Notes under the pieces: generated by a model
Seen by the model: the letters and a program-made list of their open reading frames with translations, nothing else
Databases searched by the model: none
What the model was told of the DNA's origin: nothing
Shown here: positions 7,870 to 16,284 of the stretch, piece after piece
How the letters are laid out: every line of letters starts with the position of its first letter
Position numbering within the stretch: the first letter of the stretch is position 1
Source of the DNA: Aeribacillus composti
GTDB lineage: Bacteria > Bacillota > Bacilli > Bacillales > Aeribacillaceae
Direction of reading: 5' to 3'
Assembly (NCBI RefSeq): GCF_007827555.1
Contig: NZ_VISS01000038.1
Location: forward strand, 1-37,567
Length of the DNA stretch: 37,567 bases
Translations under genes and position numbers: made by a program

Positions 7870-8274
7870 TTAATCTTCTGGCAGGCTTCCTTGCGGGCTA
7901 TAGCACCACAACAACCAAAGCGGTTCATTTCCTGTATTAACATGCTGGTGATATTCGCCCTCGGGTATGAACATATAGTCTCCTTCTTTAAATGGACGGC
8001 GGTTTCCATTTCCATCAACCACTTCTCCTGAACCTTTTATAACTACGTCCATTTCTTCAGATTCTGGATGGTTGTGAAGGGAGCTTGCTTCCCCGGGGGA
8101 AAAAATCGTAATTCCAGCCATAATATGTTTAGATCCTACAGTTTGCGGAGTAATCAGCTGGAAAACCTTGCGAATCTGGTTCAACTCCGGCTTATCCAGC
8201 CCTAACCATAATGTTTTAGCGTCTTGAAAAGGATCAAGAACTTTAATTTTCATGCCTGCGCTCGTTTTCGGCAT
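7870..8274 (-). CDS. Small single-domain cupin, metal-binding
   Basis: The 134-residue protein has one beta-barrel domain carrying both cupin motifs. Motif 1 is SLHNHPESEEMDVVIKGSGE, which supplies two His and a Glu. Motif 2 is GDYMFIPEGEYHQHVN, which supplies the last His. All four usual metal ligands are present. Start chosen at the ATG 8274, with AAGGAGGAA 8 nt upstream; the in-frame ATG at 8292 precedes the RBS. It is fourth in the operon, 36 bp after the TPP-enzyme gene. Such cupins can be isomerases, dioxygenases or sugar-acid binding proteins. The context suggests it acts on, or senses, the same organic acid; its reaction is unknown. Confidence 0.85.
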   Translation of the reverse strand: MPKTSAGMKIKVLDPFQDAKTLWLGLDKPELNQIRKVFQLITPQTVGSKHIMAGITIFSPGEASSLHNHPESEEMDVVIKGSGEVVDGNGNRRPFKEGDYMFIPEGEYHQHVNTGNEPLWLLWCYSPQGSLPED

Positions 8275-8310
8275 AATCAATTCCTCCTTCATAATTTAAT
8301 TGGAAATGTT

Positions 8311-10071
8311 TTAATCCACTGAAACATGGTGAACTTTCCTATCCGGGGAATAGATGTCCATAATATTCCAATGTCCTGCTGTCGGCGTTGGTACATTGAT
8401 CATCTCCACATCAATCACAAACGGTTTATTTGCTTCAATGGCCCGCTGCAATGCTGGCTTGAATTCCGCTGCAGCTTGAACTTTTACACCTTCCACACCG
8501 TAAGCCTTCGCAATGGCTGCATAATCAGGTGAATACGGCTTTCCATCTTTTCGAAATACCGTTCCGTAGGTTGTGTCGAAGTGGGCTTTTTCCAGTCCGG
8601 CTATGGTTCCAAAAGCATGATTGTTCATGATCACCCAGACAACCGGAATATTTTCTTCAACAGCGGTGGCAAGAAGCGCCGGATTTTGTCCGAAGCCTCC
8701 ATCACCGACTAATGAAACGACCACTTTATCTGGATGCGCTATTTTTACTCCTAATGCTGCGGGCGCACCAAAGCCCATCGTGCAATAGCCCCCAGGCGTG
8801 AAAATAGTGCCCGCTTCATATACCGGAAATTGCTGTCCAACCCCATTTTTATTCCAGCCGACATCCGTTGTTATAAAAGCATTTCTTGGCAGCACTTCAC
8901 GCACTTCTTGTAAAATCCGCTCCGGACGCATCGGATAGCAGTTATTGCGAATATGTTCCTCATTCTGTTTACGAAATTCTTGTTTATATTGAGAAATTTT
9001 CTGTTTCAGCTCTTTATTTTCTTTTCCATTAGGAACGAGCTCTTTCGCCACCCGGTTTATTACGGAAAGCGCTTGTTTTAAATCTGCCACAATTCCGATT
9101 TCAGTCGGATAATTTCTTCCAATCTCGTTCGGATCAATATCAATATGAATCAATTTCGTTTTCGGAATGTTAAAGGTGTATTCCGGCTCCCAGGAGCTGC
9201 AATCCGCCTCTGAAAATCTTGTGCCGAGTGCTAAAATCAAATCTGCATGCAAACACATATCATTCACAAATTTTGTTCCCCAGAAGCCTGTCATGCCCAA
9301 GGCTAATGGATGATCGTCGGAAATGGCTCCCTTGCCCATTAATGTGTAGGCAACAGGAATGTCAAAATGTTCAGCTAATTCCTTCAATTCTTTGGAAGCA
9401 TCGGCTAGCATAATGCCTCCTCCAGCATAAATCAATGGATTTTCCGCCTTGATTAGTTTCTCGACAATTTCTTTTGCAGTCTCGTTATCGATAGAAGGCT
9501 TATGCAACTTTTTCGTATGATGATTCAATTTTTCAAATAAAGCAATATCGACCTCCTTCGAGAAAATATCCATTGGCACAGATACTAAAACAGGTCCTGG
9601 TCTTCCGCTTTCAGCTAATTGAAATGCTTTTTCTAAAATTTCCGGAAACAGATCCGGCCGGTCAACCCGCCATGCACGTTTAACAAACGGGCGGTATATT
9701 TCGTATTGGGATGCATCTGCATGCAGGTTAATTTCTTGATGTGGGTGCTTTCCATAGAAATGACTCGGTACATCCCCTGCAATGACAACCATCGGAATGG
9801 AATCTAAAGCGGCATTTGCAACACCTGTTGCAGCGTTCGTCAATCCTGGTCCAAGATGGCTTAAGACAACTGCCGCTTCCTTTTTTGCCCTCGCATACCC
9901 GTCTGCCATATGTGCAGCAATTTGCTCATGCCTTACATTTACAAACTTGATGGAGCTTTTTTCTAAAGCGGCTAAAACAGCAATGTTTGTGTGGCCGCAA
10001 AGACCAAAAATATGTTCAACCCCGCGGTTTTCCAAATATTGAACGAGTTGATCGGAAACCAGCTTTTTCAT
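8311..10071 (-). CDS. TPP-dependent 2-oxoacid enzyme, acetolactate synthase/decarboxylase superfamily
   Basis: The 586-residue protein has the three domains of the superfamily. The N-terminal pyrimidine-binding domain carries the cofactor-activating Glu49 (NVRHEQIAAHMADGYAR). The central domain follows (LIYAGGGIMLADA, ~213-226). The C-terminal diphosphate-binding domain has GDG at 456-458 and NN at 483-484, the TPP motif with normal spacing. Glu49 excludes glyoxylate carboligase, which has Val there. No regulatory subunit is present and the neighbours are catabolic, so it is probably a 2-oxoacid decarboxylase or carboligase rather than biosynthetic acetolactate synthase. Its ATG overlaps the dehydrogenase stop codon (ATGA). 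The substrate is not readable. Confidence 0.85.
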   Translation of the reverse strand: MKKLVSDQLVQYLENRGVEHIFGLCGHTNIAVLAALEKSSIKFVNVRHEQIAAHMADGYARAKKEAAVVLSHLGPGLTNAATGVANAALDSIPMVVIAGDVPSHFYGKHPHQEINLHADASQYEIYRPFVKRAWRVDRPDLFPEILEKAFQLAESGRPGPVLVSVPMDIFSKEVDIALFEKLNHHTKKLHKPSIDNETAKEIVEKLIKAENPLIYAGGGIMLADASKELKELAEHFDIPVAYTLMGKGAISDDHPLALGMTGFWGTKFVNDMCLHADLILALGTRFSEADCSSWEPEYTFNIPKTKLIHIDIDPNEIGRNYPTEIGIVADLKQALSVINRVAKELVPNGKENKELKQKISQYKQEFRKQNEEHIRNNCYPMRPERILQEVREVLPRNAFITTDVGWNKNGVGQQFPVYEAGTIFTPGGYCTMGFGAPAALGVKIAHPDKVVVSLVGDGGFGQNPALLATAVEENIPVVWVIMNNHAFGTIAGLEKAHFDTTYGTVFRKDGKPYSPDYAAIAKAYGVEGVKVQAAAEFKPALQRAIEANKPFVIDVEMINVPTPTAGHWNIMDIYSPDRKVHHVSVD

Positions 10072-11099
10072 AATTTTTCTGCCTCCTTAAAGCTTAAAAT
10101 AACTTTTCCAGCATTTCCGGAAGCGGCCGTTTCATAAGCTTCCTTGTAGTCGGTAATGGAAAAAATTTTAGAAACAATTTGTTCGACGGAAAACTCAGGA
10201 TCCCGTAGATATTCAATCGCTTGCAAATAGTCATCTGGAAATTGATAAATTATTGAACCATATATTGTGATTTCACTGCGCACAATATGAACAATCGGAA
10301 AATTCGCCTCCTGCGCCAGCCCAATCAAAACGACAGCTCCTCCTGGCTTCGCCAATTTTACAGCGCTTTCAACTGAAACCTTTGTACCGGCTGCTTCAAA
10401 TACAACGTCAAACGTTTCAAGCGATTCAATCTCATGCGGCAAGAAAACTGAAATATCACCGATTTCTCTAACTAAATCAAGCTTGTGCTGATTGATGTCA
10501 ATCGCTGTCACTTTTGCACCTAAATAATGGGCGAGCGCCGCTGCCAGCATTCCTTCATTCCCGCAGCCGACGACAGCTACCTTCATATTTTTTTCCACAT
10601 TGACCTTTTTAAAGGCATGGACGATAACTGCGAGCGGCTCTACGAGAACTGCTTTTTTATTCGGCAAGTCATCAGGCACTGCTAAAACATATTTGGAAGA
10701 AATGTTAAACTCTTGGGCAAACCCTCCATCAATATTTACGCCTAACGATTTCTTGTTCCGGCATATATTTGTCAAACCTTTTTGGCATTGATCGCATACT
10801 CCACAAAATGTATTCGGTAAAACAACGCACCTTGTTCCAATTTTAAATGAAGCTTGTTCCCCTTTTTCCACAATCACCCCAACAAGTTCGTGGCCGGCGC
10901 GAACGGGATATTTTGCATAAGGGAGCTTTCCTTTATAAACACTTAAATCAGAACCGCAAATCCCTCCATATACTAATTGAATTTTTACCTCATCGCCTTT
11001 TGGAGCTGGAACTGAGTTGTTATGCCGCAGCTCTAGTTCGTTCGGTTTTTTTACATATAGCTCAATCAATCTGTACACCACCATGTTTGTTTCATTCAA
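10068..11099 (-). CDS. Zinc-dependent alcohol/polyol dehydrogenase (MDR family)
   Basis: The 343-residue medium-chain dehydrogenase has catalytic zinc ligands Cys48 (YGGICGSDLS) and His70-Glu71 (RAGHELVG). The structural zinc cysteines are Cys99, Cys102, Cys105 and Cys113. The NAD-binding GCGNEG lies at 178-183 in a Rossmann fold. Overall it resembles sorbitol or threonine dehydrogenases, oxidising a secondary alcohol with NAD+. The TTG at 11099 overlaps the TGA stop of the aldehyde dehydrogenase gene (TTGA) with no clear RBS of its own, so it is probably translationally coupled. An in-frame ATG at 11084 is the alternative start. Within the cluster it would make an oxo compound for the TPP enzyme; this is inferred. 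Confidence 0.88.
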   Translation of the reverse strand: MNETNMVVYRLIELYVKKPNELELRHNNSVPAPKGDEVKIQLVYGGICGSDLSVYKGKLPYAKYPVRAGHELVGVIVEKGEQASFKIGTRCVVLPNTFCGVCDQCQKGLTNICRNKKSLGVNIDGGFAQEFNISSKYVLAVPDDLPNKKAVLVEPLAVIVHAFKKVNVEKNMKVAVVGCGNEGMLAAALAHYLGAKVTAIDINQHKLDLVREIGDISVFLPHEIESLETFDVVFEAAGTKVSVESAVKLAKPGGAVVLIGLAQEANFPIVHIVRSEITIYGSIIYQFPDDYLQAIEYLRDPEFSVEQIVSKIFSITDYKEAYETAASGNAGKVILSFKEAEKL

Positions 11100-12523
11100 T
11101 AAGGATCTTGAAAAACAATCATCTTCATTTCTGTCATTTCCTGAATTGCATAACGCGGCCCCTCCCGGCCAATCCCGCTATTTTTCACACCGCCGTAAGG
11201 CCAATGGTCAAGCCGGAAATTTGAAGTGCCGTTGATTACAACGCCTCCTACTTCCAGCTCCTTAGCTGCTTGATAAATGACATCCATGCGGTTTGTAAAT
11301 AATCCCGCTTGAAGTCCAAAGGACGAATTATTTGTTTCCGCTATTGCCTCTTCAATCGTACAATACGGAATAATGCTGACAATCGGGCCGAACACTTCTT
11401 CACATACAACTTTGCTTTGCTTCGGCGGATTCAGAAGAACAGTCGGCTCAACTGTCGCCCCATGCTGTTTTCCTCCGGTAATCAACTCGGCTCCGGATTG
11501 GACTGCTTCCTTGATCCAATTCATAACGCGTTCCGCCGCTCGTTCATCCACCAAACAGCCAATATCTGTATCCGGCGATAATGGATCTCCAACCTTTAAT
11601 TGCTCCACTTTCTCTTTGAAAAGTTTTGTAAACGGCTCAACGACAGTCTCGTGTACATAAATTCTTTGAACGGAAATGCAGCTTTGACCGGAATTGCTGT
11701 AGCCTGTTAAGGCACATAAAGCTGCCGCTCTCTTTAAATCAGCATCTTCGTGTACAATGGTTGCGGCATTTCCTCCTAGCTCTAACAGCACTTTTTTCAT
11801 TCCAGCCAAGTCACATATATTACGGCTGGCAGCAACTCCACCTGTAAACGAAATAACATTGACCCGGTCATCCTGAACAATTTGCTGACCGACTTCTGCT
11901 CCTCCTAGCACCATATTAATACCGTGTTTTGGAAAGCCTGCTTCAAGCAGAAGCTTCAGCAGTTCCGCTGCAATTAAAGGCGTCTGAGGAGCAGGCTTTA
12001 ACACAACACTGTTTCCGGCTGCAAATGCAGGTCCGATCTTATGACAAATGAGATTTAACGGCGCATTAAATGGGGTGATAGCTGCAACAACCCCAACCGG
12101 AACACGAAACGTCATGGCCAATGCTTTCGTTCCGCGCTGCGAAGCGCTTCCCGGTATCGTTTCTCCGATCAGCCGTTTTGCTTCTTCCGCTGATTGTTCC
12201 AATGTTTCAACCGAGCGGGATACTTCATCCAATGTGTTTTTCAATGGCTTGCCGAGTTCCTCGGAAATAAATTTTGCGAATGTCTCTTTTCTGCTGTCTA
12301 GCAAGGAAGATGCTTTTTTTAAAATATTGGCTCTCTCGTAAACTGGAATTCCTGCAATCTCTTTTTTTGCTTGAAATGCTGAGGATAAAGCATTTTCAAC
12401 ATCTTCCTTTGTTGACAGCAGCTGCTCACCGATTATTTCGCCAGAATAAGGGCTCCGCACCTGTACTACTGGCCGCCCCGAATTGATCCAACATCCGTTA
12501 ATAAATGGCTGAGCTTTTCTCAT
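11096..12523 (-). CDS. NAD(P)-dependent aldehyde dehydrogenase
   Basis: The 475-residue enzyme has all catalytic residues of the ALDH superfamily: Asn153 (TPFNAPLNL), Lys176 (VVLKPAPQTP), general base Glu248 (LLELGGNA) and nucleophile Cys282 (NSGQSCISVQRIYV). EEVFGPIVSI is also present. The sequence style is close to lactaldehyde / phosphonoacetaldehyde / non-phosphorylating glyceraldehyde-phosphate dehydrogenases, so a small polar aldehyde is likely. It is the first gene of the catabolic operon, with RBS GCAGGTGATTAG before the ATG. Its promoter carries a cre and three palindromic operators. It would oxidise the aldehyde made by the TPP enzyme; this is inferred from gene order. Confidence 0.92.
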   Translation of the reverse strand: MRKAQPFINGCWINSGRPVVQVRSPYSGEIIGEQLLSTKEDVENALSSAFQAKKEIAGIPVYERANILKKASSLLDSRKETFAKFISEELGKPLKNTLDEVSRSVETLEQSAEEAKRLIGETIPGSASQRGTKALAMTFRVPVGVVAAITPFNAPLNLICHKIGPAFAAGNSVVLKPAPQTPLIAAELLKLLLEAGFPKHGINMVLGGAEVGQQIVQDDRVNVISFTGGVAASRNICDLAGMKKVLLELGGNAATIVHEDADLKRAAALCALTGYSNSGQSCISVQRIYVHETVVEPFTKLFKEKVEQLKVGDPLSPDTDIGCLVDERAAERVMNWIKEAVQSGAELITGGKQHGATVEPTVLLNPPKQSKVVCEEVFGPIVSIIPYCTIEEAIAETNNSSFGLQAGLFTNRMDVIYQAAKELEVGGVVINGTSNFRLDHWPYGGVKNSGIGREGPRYAIQEMTEMKMIVFQDPY

Positions 12524-12569
12524 CTAATCACCTGCTTATCACATCGATTTGGCTCTGTTTACTCTTCCA

Positions 12570-12630
12570 TTAGATCGATCCAATATCCGAGCTTTTTAGA
12601 TCGATCTAAAATCCTGTTAGATCGATCTAA
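12570..12630. promoter_or_regulatory. Three palindromic operators TTAGATCGATCTAA (probable LacI-family sites)
   Basis: Two copies are perfect 14-bp palindromes (12596-12609 and 12617-12630). The third, TTAGATCGATCCAA (12570-12583), has one change. The centres are 21 and 26 bp apart, about 2 and 2.5 helical turns. All lie in the leader, about 40-100 bp downstream of the expected transcript start, so bound repressor would act as a roadblock. Symmetry with a central CG fits LacI-family operators; the protein at 3087-4103 is the candidate. No other copy was noticed elsewhere in the window. Confidence 0.7.
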
Positions 12631-12677
12631 AAAATATTTATTGTTGAGAAATTTGAAAATAATCTCTTTTTAAGAAG

Positions 12678-12706
12678 ATTATAAGTTTTATTGTAAACGG
12701 TGTCAA
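12678..12706 (-). promoter_or_regulatory. Consensus sigma-A promoter of the catabolic operon
   Basis: On the minus strand TTGACA (12706-12701), 17-bp spacer and TATAAT (12683-12678) match the vegetative consensus at every position. The -35 overlaps the 3' end of the upstream membrane-protein gene, so the operon has its own start. Such a strong promoter needs repressors, which the cre and the three palindromes would provide. Confidence 0.85.
12692..12705. promoter_or_regulatory. CcpA cre site, consensus match
   Basis: TGTAAACGGTGTCA matches TGWAANCGNTNWCA at all constrained positions and covers the -35 hexamer of the catabolic operon. CcpA with HPr-Ser-P would block RNA polymerase when glucose is present. 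Confidence 0.75.
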
Positions 12707-14058
12707 TACATAAAAAACATTTCAACAAAACATGCTACCACAATGCCGAACCCAATGTACCCTAATGCAAAAATCATATTCCATGAACCGATCCGATAAG
12801 ATTGTGCGCTTAATTCATCAGACAAAATTGATACTGATATATTAAAAGGGCTGAACATCACAGTCGACAAGCTGCTGCATATTAACACAATGGATAGCGG
12901 AATTGATGGTATGTCGACTAAAAACGGCTGCAAGAGCTCTGACAATAAAGCAAAACCTACTAAAGGGTGAAAACCAATTAACGATGTAATGAAAAAATAA
13001 AGTCCTATTGTACTATATAAAATCAACGTCTTTTCAGTTCCTAATTCAAAAACAGGTTTTAAAAATGATAGCAATTGCGAGTCTGCCAGCATTTCTACAA
13101 ATAAACCTGCTCCCAAAAACATGAAAAAGTAATTGGCTAATCCCCTTGTCCGCTCTTTCCAATGCTGGATTGCAACTGTAAAATATCTTTTTCCTTTTTT
13201 AATAAACAAAGACCAAATAGCAGAAAATGGGATAATCAATAATACAACAGAAAACAGAAAGCCTTTTTGTAAAAAATGTTGAACAGTCGACACCATGAAA
13301 ATAAACAAAAGCAGCATTCCGATTAATTCAAAAGCTTTTTTATAACCCTTTTTCTTATTAAAAAAATGAGGCGTATGAAAGGCGATTTGGATACCTTTAT
13401 ATTTATACGAAGACATGAGCCAATCAAACCCAAGCATTATGATTGCCATCGAAAGCAAAATTGGAAAAATGATAAAATACTGCACTTTTGTAATGTCTAT
13501 CGTTGAACTCACCATCACCTCCATCGGGCTCCAAGTAAGACATAAAGCATAGGCGCGCAGCAAGTTTTGCGAATAAAATTTCGTTAGCACTTTTTTGGGC
13601 AAATCATGCAGTATAACATTTAATGATTTAATAAGAAGGGGGGCTGTAGCAATATTTAAAAATAGACCGAGTATATGACAAACTCCTGAGCTTCGCCGAT
13701 ATAAATGGTTCAGATCAGCAGCTTGATCCTGAAGTAACAAGCTTAAATGTTTATCATACCTTCCGACACGAATGATGGAATTCATAAATGGCAATACGAA
13801 AAACAATGAAAGCAAACCAAGCACTTGCTCAAAATGCAAAATAAACGTATGCCATGGCTGCTTACTTTGAATAAATAAAACAAATCCAATCAATAAAAAT
13901 ATGGCACCTGAAATGAGATATAGTCCTCTGGCATAAACCGCTGAAATTGCGAGTGCTACCAAAGCGACAGCTCCAGTGCTATAGCTTATGACTGGGGCAT
14001 GAAAAAAACGAGATAAAATATAAATAGCTATCAAAACTGTATACACAAAAATGCGCAA
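12703..14058 (-). CDS. Polytopic membrane protein of unknown function, transporter-like
   Basis: The 451-residue protein is hydrophobic throughout, with about 11-12 membrane segments and a basic central loop (~225-250, FFNKKKGYKKAFELIG). I do not recognise the family with certainty. The FFITSLIGFHPLVGFALLSE segment and the two-half layout resemble ion-transporter-superfamily permeases (DcuC/CitT/ArsB-like). The TTG start has GAGGG 7 nt upstream. The gene lies just before the catabolic operon on the same strand, and its end overlaps that operon's promoter. It could supply the same substrate or export a product, but nothing in the sequence shows this. Confidence 0.6.
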   Translation of the reverse strand: MRIFVYTVLIAIYILSRFFHAPVISYSTGAVALVALAISAVYARGLYLISGAIFLLIGFVLFIQSKQPWHTFILHFEQVLGLLSLFFVLPFMNSIIRVGRYDKHLSLLLQDQAADLNHLYRRSSGVCHILGLFLNIATAPLLIKSLNVILHDLPKKVLTKFYSQNLLRAYALCLTWSPMEVMVSSTIDITKVQYFIIFPILLSMAIIMLGFDWLMSSYKYKGIQIAFHTPHFFNKKKGYKKAFELIGMLLLFIFMVSTVQHFLQKGFLFSVVLLIIPFSAIWSLFIKKGKRYFTVAIQHWKERTRGLANYFFMFLGAGLFVEMLADSQLLSFLKPVFELGTEKTLILYSTIGLYFFITSLIGFHPLVGFALLSELLQPFLVDIPSIPLSIVLICSSLSTVMFSPFNISVSILSDELSAQSYRIGSWNMIFALGYIGFGIVVACFVEMFFMY

Positions 14059-14244
14059 AACCTTTCCCTCATCCTTTCTTTCTCAAAATATACTAATACA
14101 TAATCTACGGGATCTTCCCTTAACATAACACAGTCTATCAAACACATAAACATTTTTACAAAACAAAAAGACCGGACTCGATATGCCGGCATCTTTTATA
14201 TGAAAAAACGCACTCTGATAACACGCCGATCCAGAAAATATAAA

Positions 14245-14281
14245 TGCCTCCTCTCCCAAAACGGCTTGAGAAATGGAGGCA
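14245..14281 (-). terminator. Terminator of the GGDEF-EAL gene
   Basis: TGCCTCC (14245-14251) pairs with GGAGGCA (14275-14281), with further partial pairing inside. On the minus strand the stem is followed by TTTATATTTTCT, 15 bp after the stop codon at 14297. Confidence 0.6.
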
Positions 14282-14296
14282 GAAGTGAATCATTAT

Positions 14297-16108
14297 TTAC
14301 ATTCTTCTTAAATAATCCCCGGCTTTATCCGCTGGCAAAGGTTTACTGAAATAGTATCCTTGCATAATATGACAGCCCTTCCCTAGCAAATATTTGAGCT
14401 GAACATTTGTCTCGACCCCTTCTGCAATGACATCCAAATTTAGAGAATGAGCCATTGCAATGATGGCGTTGACGATTGGATTTTCCTTTTGCCCCTGCCC
14501 GATTTGTTGTATAAACGAACGGTCGATCTTAATTGCATTGACAGGAAGTCTATTCAAATAATAAAGAGAGGAAAAACCTTTGCCGAAATCGTCCAGATGA
14601 ATGTGCACACCTAATGATTGGAGTTTTTGAATAATTTTTACCGCATGTTCAAAATCTTTTATGGCCGTTGTTTCCGTTATTTCGATGACAAGCGAAGAAT
14701 ACGGCAGCTTGTATTTTGAAATCGATTCCTGGACTTGATGAACTAAATCACTATGAAAAAATTTACGTGCCGACATATTGACCGCAATCGTTAATTGTTT
14801 ATTACTAAATTCCTCCTGCCAGCATTTAAGCTGTTTACACGCTTCATCCAATCCTAAGTTTCCTATCAATTCAATCGTATTATCTTCTTCAGCCAACTCA
14901 ATAAATTCTGATGGGGAGAGAAACCCTTTCTCCGGGTGATTCCATCGAACTAAAGCCTCAAACCCGATGGTTCTCCTTTGAATTATGTCAACTTTCGGCT
15001 GATAATATAAGACAAACTCGTTATTGGCAATACCGCGCCGCAGCTCCTGCTTCAGGAGAAAACGTTCGTAATGATGCTCCATAAAAGATTGATAGAAGCG
15101 ATATGTGCTTTTCCCATCCTTTTTTGCCTCATACATGGCTAAGTCAGCATGATGGATCAGTGTGTCTGCATTGTGACCATGCTCAGGAAAAAAAGAAACT
15201 CCTATGCTTACTGTGATAAACACAGCATTTTCTCCTAAAATTAGTGGATATTGAAGCTCATTGACAAGGTTTGCAGCTAAATTATAAACTTGATCCTTTT
15301 CTACATCTCTCAGCATGATGACAAATTCATCGCCGCTATTGCGGCAAAGAAGCGCGTTTTCGTTTTTCATTATGTCTTTTAATCGTTTTGCAAATTTGAC
15401 TAACAGCTCGTCTCCCTTCTTATGTCCGAAAGAATCATTGATCATTTTAAAATTGTCAATGTCAATAAAGAAAAAGCCTCTTTTTATTTCAGGATGTTTT
15501 CCTATTTCTTCATCAACCATTTTTCGAAAAGTAGCCCGTTCTAATAAATTAGTCAACGAATCGTAGTGTGCCAGCTTTAATAATCTTTTTTCCTTTTTAT
15601 TCCTAGCTATTTCCTTCGCGGTCCGATCCCTAAACAAGCGAAAAATCGTTTCGGCTTTCTCCTTTGTCTCCGTCGTCTCTATGTTTATAATAAAAATGAG
15701 CCCAATGATCTCCCCTTTGCTGCTTTTAAGAGGTATTTCCAAATAACCTGCGCCTTCTATATCTCCCTTTAATCTAGAGAATAACTGGTGAATTAATTTT
15801 TCGTAAAAGCTCGCTTCCTTTAAAGAACTTTCCAAAGCTAGTATTGGCTGAACATCTCCATCAGACAAATTTCCGTTTCGATACATTGCTAGTACATTTA
15901 TTTTTGAAGATGTTTCGTCCACTTCTCCGACAAGGACTATTGGCGCATGTAATGTTTCTGCAATATACTTAACAAGGGAGCGAAAGTATTCTTCTCCAAC
16001 ATGAGTCAGCACTTCAACAGCCCGTATACCCAGCACTCTCTCAATCTCTTCCAGAGCTTCGTGTCTTTTCATCCCCACTACGATACCCTCCACATAATAC
16101 GATTCCAT
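14297..16108 (-). CDS. GAF-like / GGDEF / EAL c-di-GMP turnover protein
   Basis: The 603-residue protein appears cytoplasmic. An N-terminal GAF-like sensor (~25-160) is followed by a GGDEF domain (~175-340) with active-site variant SGDEF at 258-262. The EAL domain (~350-600) has EALVRW at 384-389, NMSARKF, EITET, HLDDFGKGFSSL, AIKIDRSF, AEGVET and QGYYFSKPL. All EAL metal and catalytic residues seem to be present, so phosphodiesterase activity is likely. Ser in place of the first Gly can be compatible with synthesis or can leave a GTP-sensing domain. The ATG at 16108 has AAGGTG 7 nt upstream; the ATG at 16072, with GGAGGG, is a second choice, and the ATG at 16174 has no RBS. Confidence 0.88.
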   Translation of the reverse strand: MESYYVEGIVVGMKRHEALEEIERVLGIRAVEVLTHVGEEYFRSLVKYIAETLHAPIVLVGEVDETSSKINVLAMYRNGNLSDGDVQPILALESSLKEASFYEKLIHQLFSRLKGDIEGAGYLEIPLKSSKGEIIGLIFIINIETTETKEKAETIFRLFRDRTAKEIARNKKEKRLLKLAHYDSLTNLLERATFRKMVDEEIGKHPEIKRGFFFIDIDNFKMINDSFGHKKGDELLVKFAKRLKDIMKNENALLCRNSGDEFVIMLRDVEKDQVYNLAANLVNELQYPLILGENAVFITVSIGVSFFPEHGHNADTLIHHADLAMYEAKKDGKSTYRFYQSFMEHHYERFLLKQELRRGIANNEFVLYYQPKVDIIQRRTIGFEALVRWNHPEKGFLSPSEFIELAEEDNTIELIGNLGLDEACKQLKCWQEEFSNKQLTIAVNMSARKFFHSDLVHQVQESISKYKLPYSSLVIEITETTAIKDFEHAVKIIQKLQSLGVHIHLDDFGKGFSSLYYLNRLPVNAIKIDRSFIQQIGQGQKENPIVNAIIAMAHSLNLDVIAEGVETNVQLKYLLGKGCHIMQGYYFSKPLPADKAGDYLRRM

Positions 16109-16244
16109 TTTCAAGCACCTTATACAGAAAATAGAAGTTACATTTATAGTAATAAAATACAGGAAATTTGTCATCTGATAGATGCCAAAAAATAGCTAAA
16201 AAGAAGGATAAAAAGCATGCGTTTGGTTAAACTTCAAATAAATT

Positions 16245-16266
16245 TTGTCAGCAGCAAAAGTGACAA
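16245..16266. promoter_or_regulatory. Probable MtlR operator upstream of mtlA
   Basis: TTGTCA and TGACAA form the ends of a 22-bp imperfect inverted repeat ending about 18 bp upstream of the -35. It resembles the known Bacillus MtlR site TTGNCACA-N4-TGTGNCAA, with arms matching 6 and 7 of 8 but a spacer of 6 rather than 4. MtlR binding is inferred. Confidence 0.5.
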
Positions 16267-16284
16267 ACTTGACTTTTCTTTAAA

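Noticed and set aside
7650-8031. Plus-strand ORFs across the dctP-cupin gap
   Set aside because: They run antisense into the cupin and dctP genes, have no RBS, and their hydrophobic character comes from reversed codons.
8311-10071. Specific naming as glyoxylate carboligase, sulfoacetaldehyde acetyltransferase or IolD
   Set aside because: Glu49 is present (absent in glyoxylate carboligase), Xsc-like signature segments are not seen, and no myo-inositol genes are nearby.
14161-14205. CCGG-containing inverted sequence upstream of the membrane-protein gene
   Set aside because: The stem is only 4-5 bp with a mismatch and no suitable T-run in the needed direction.
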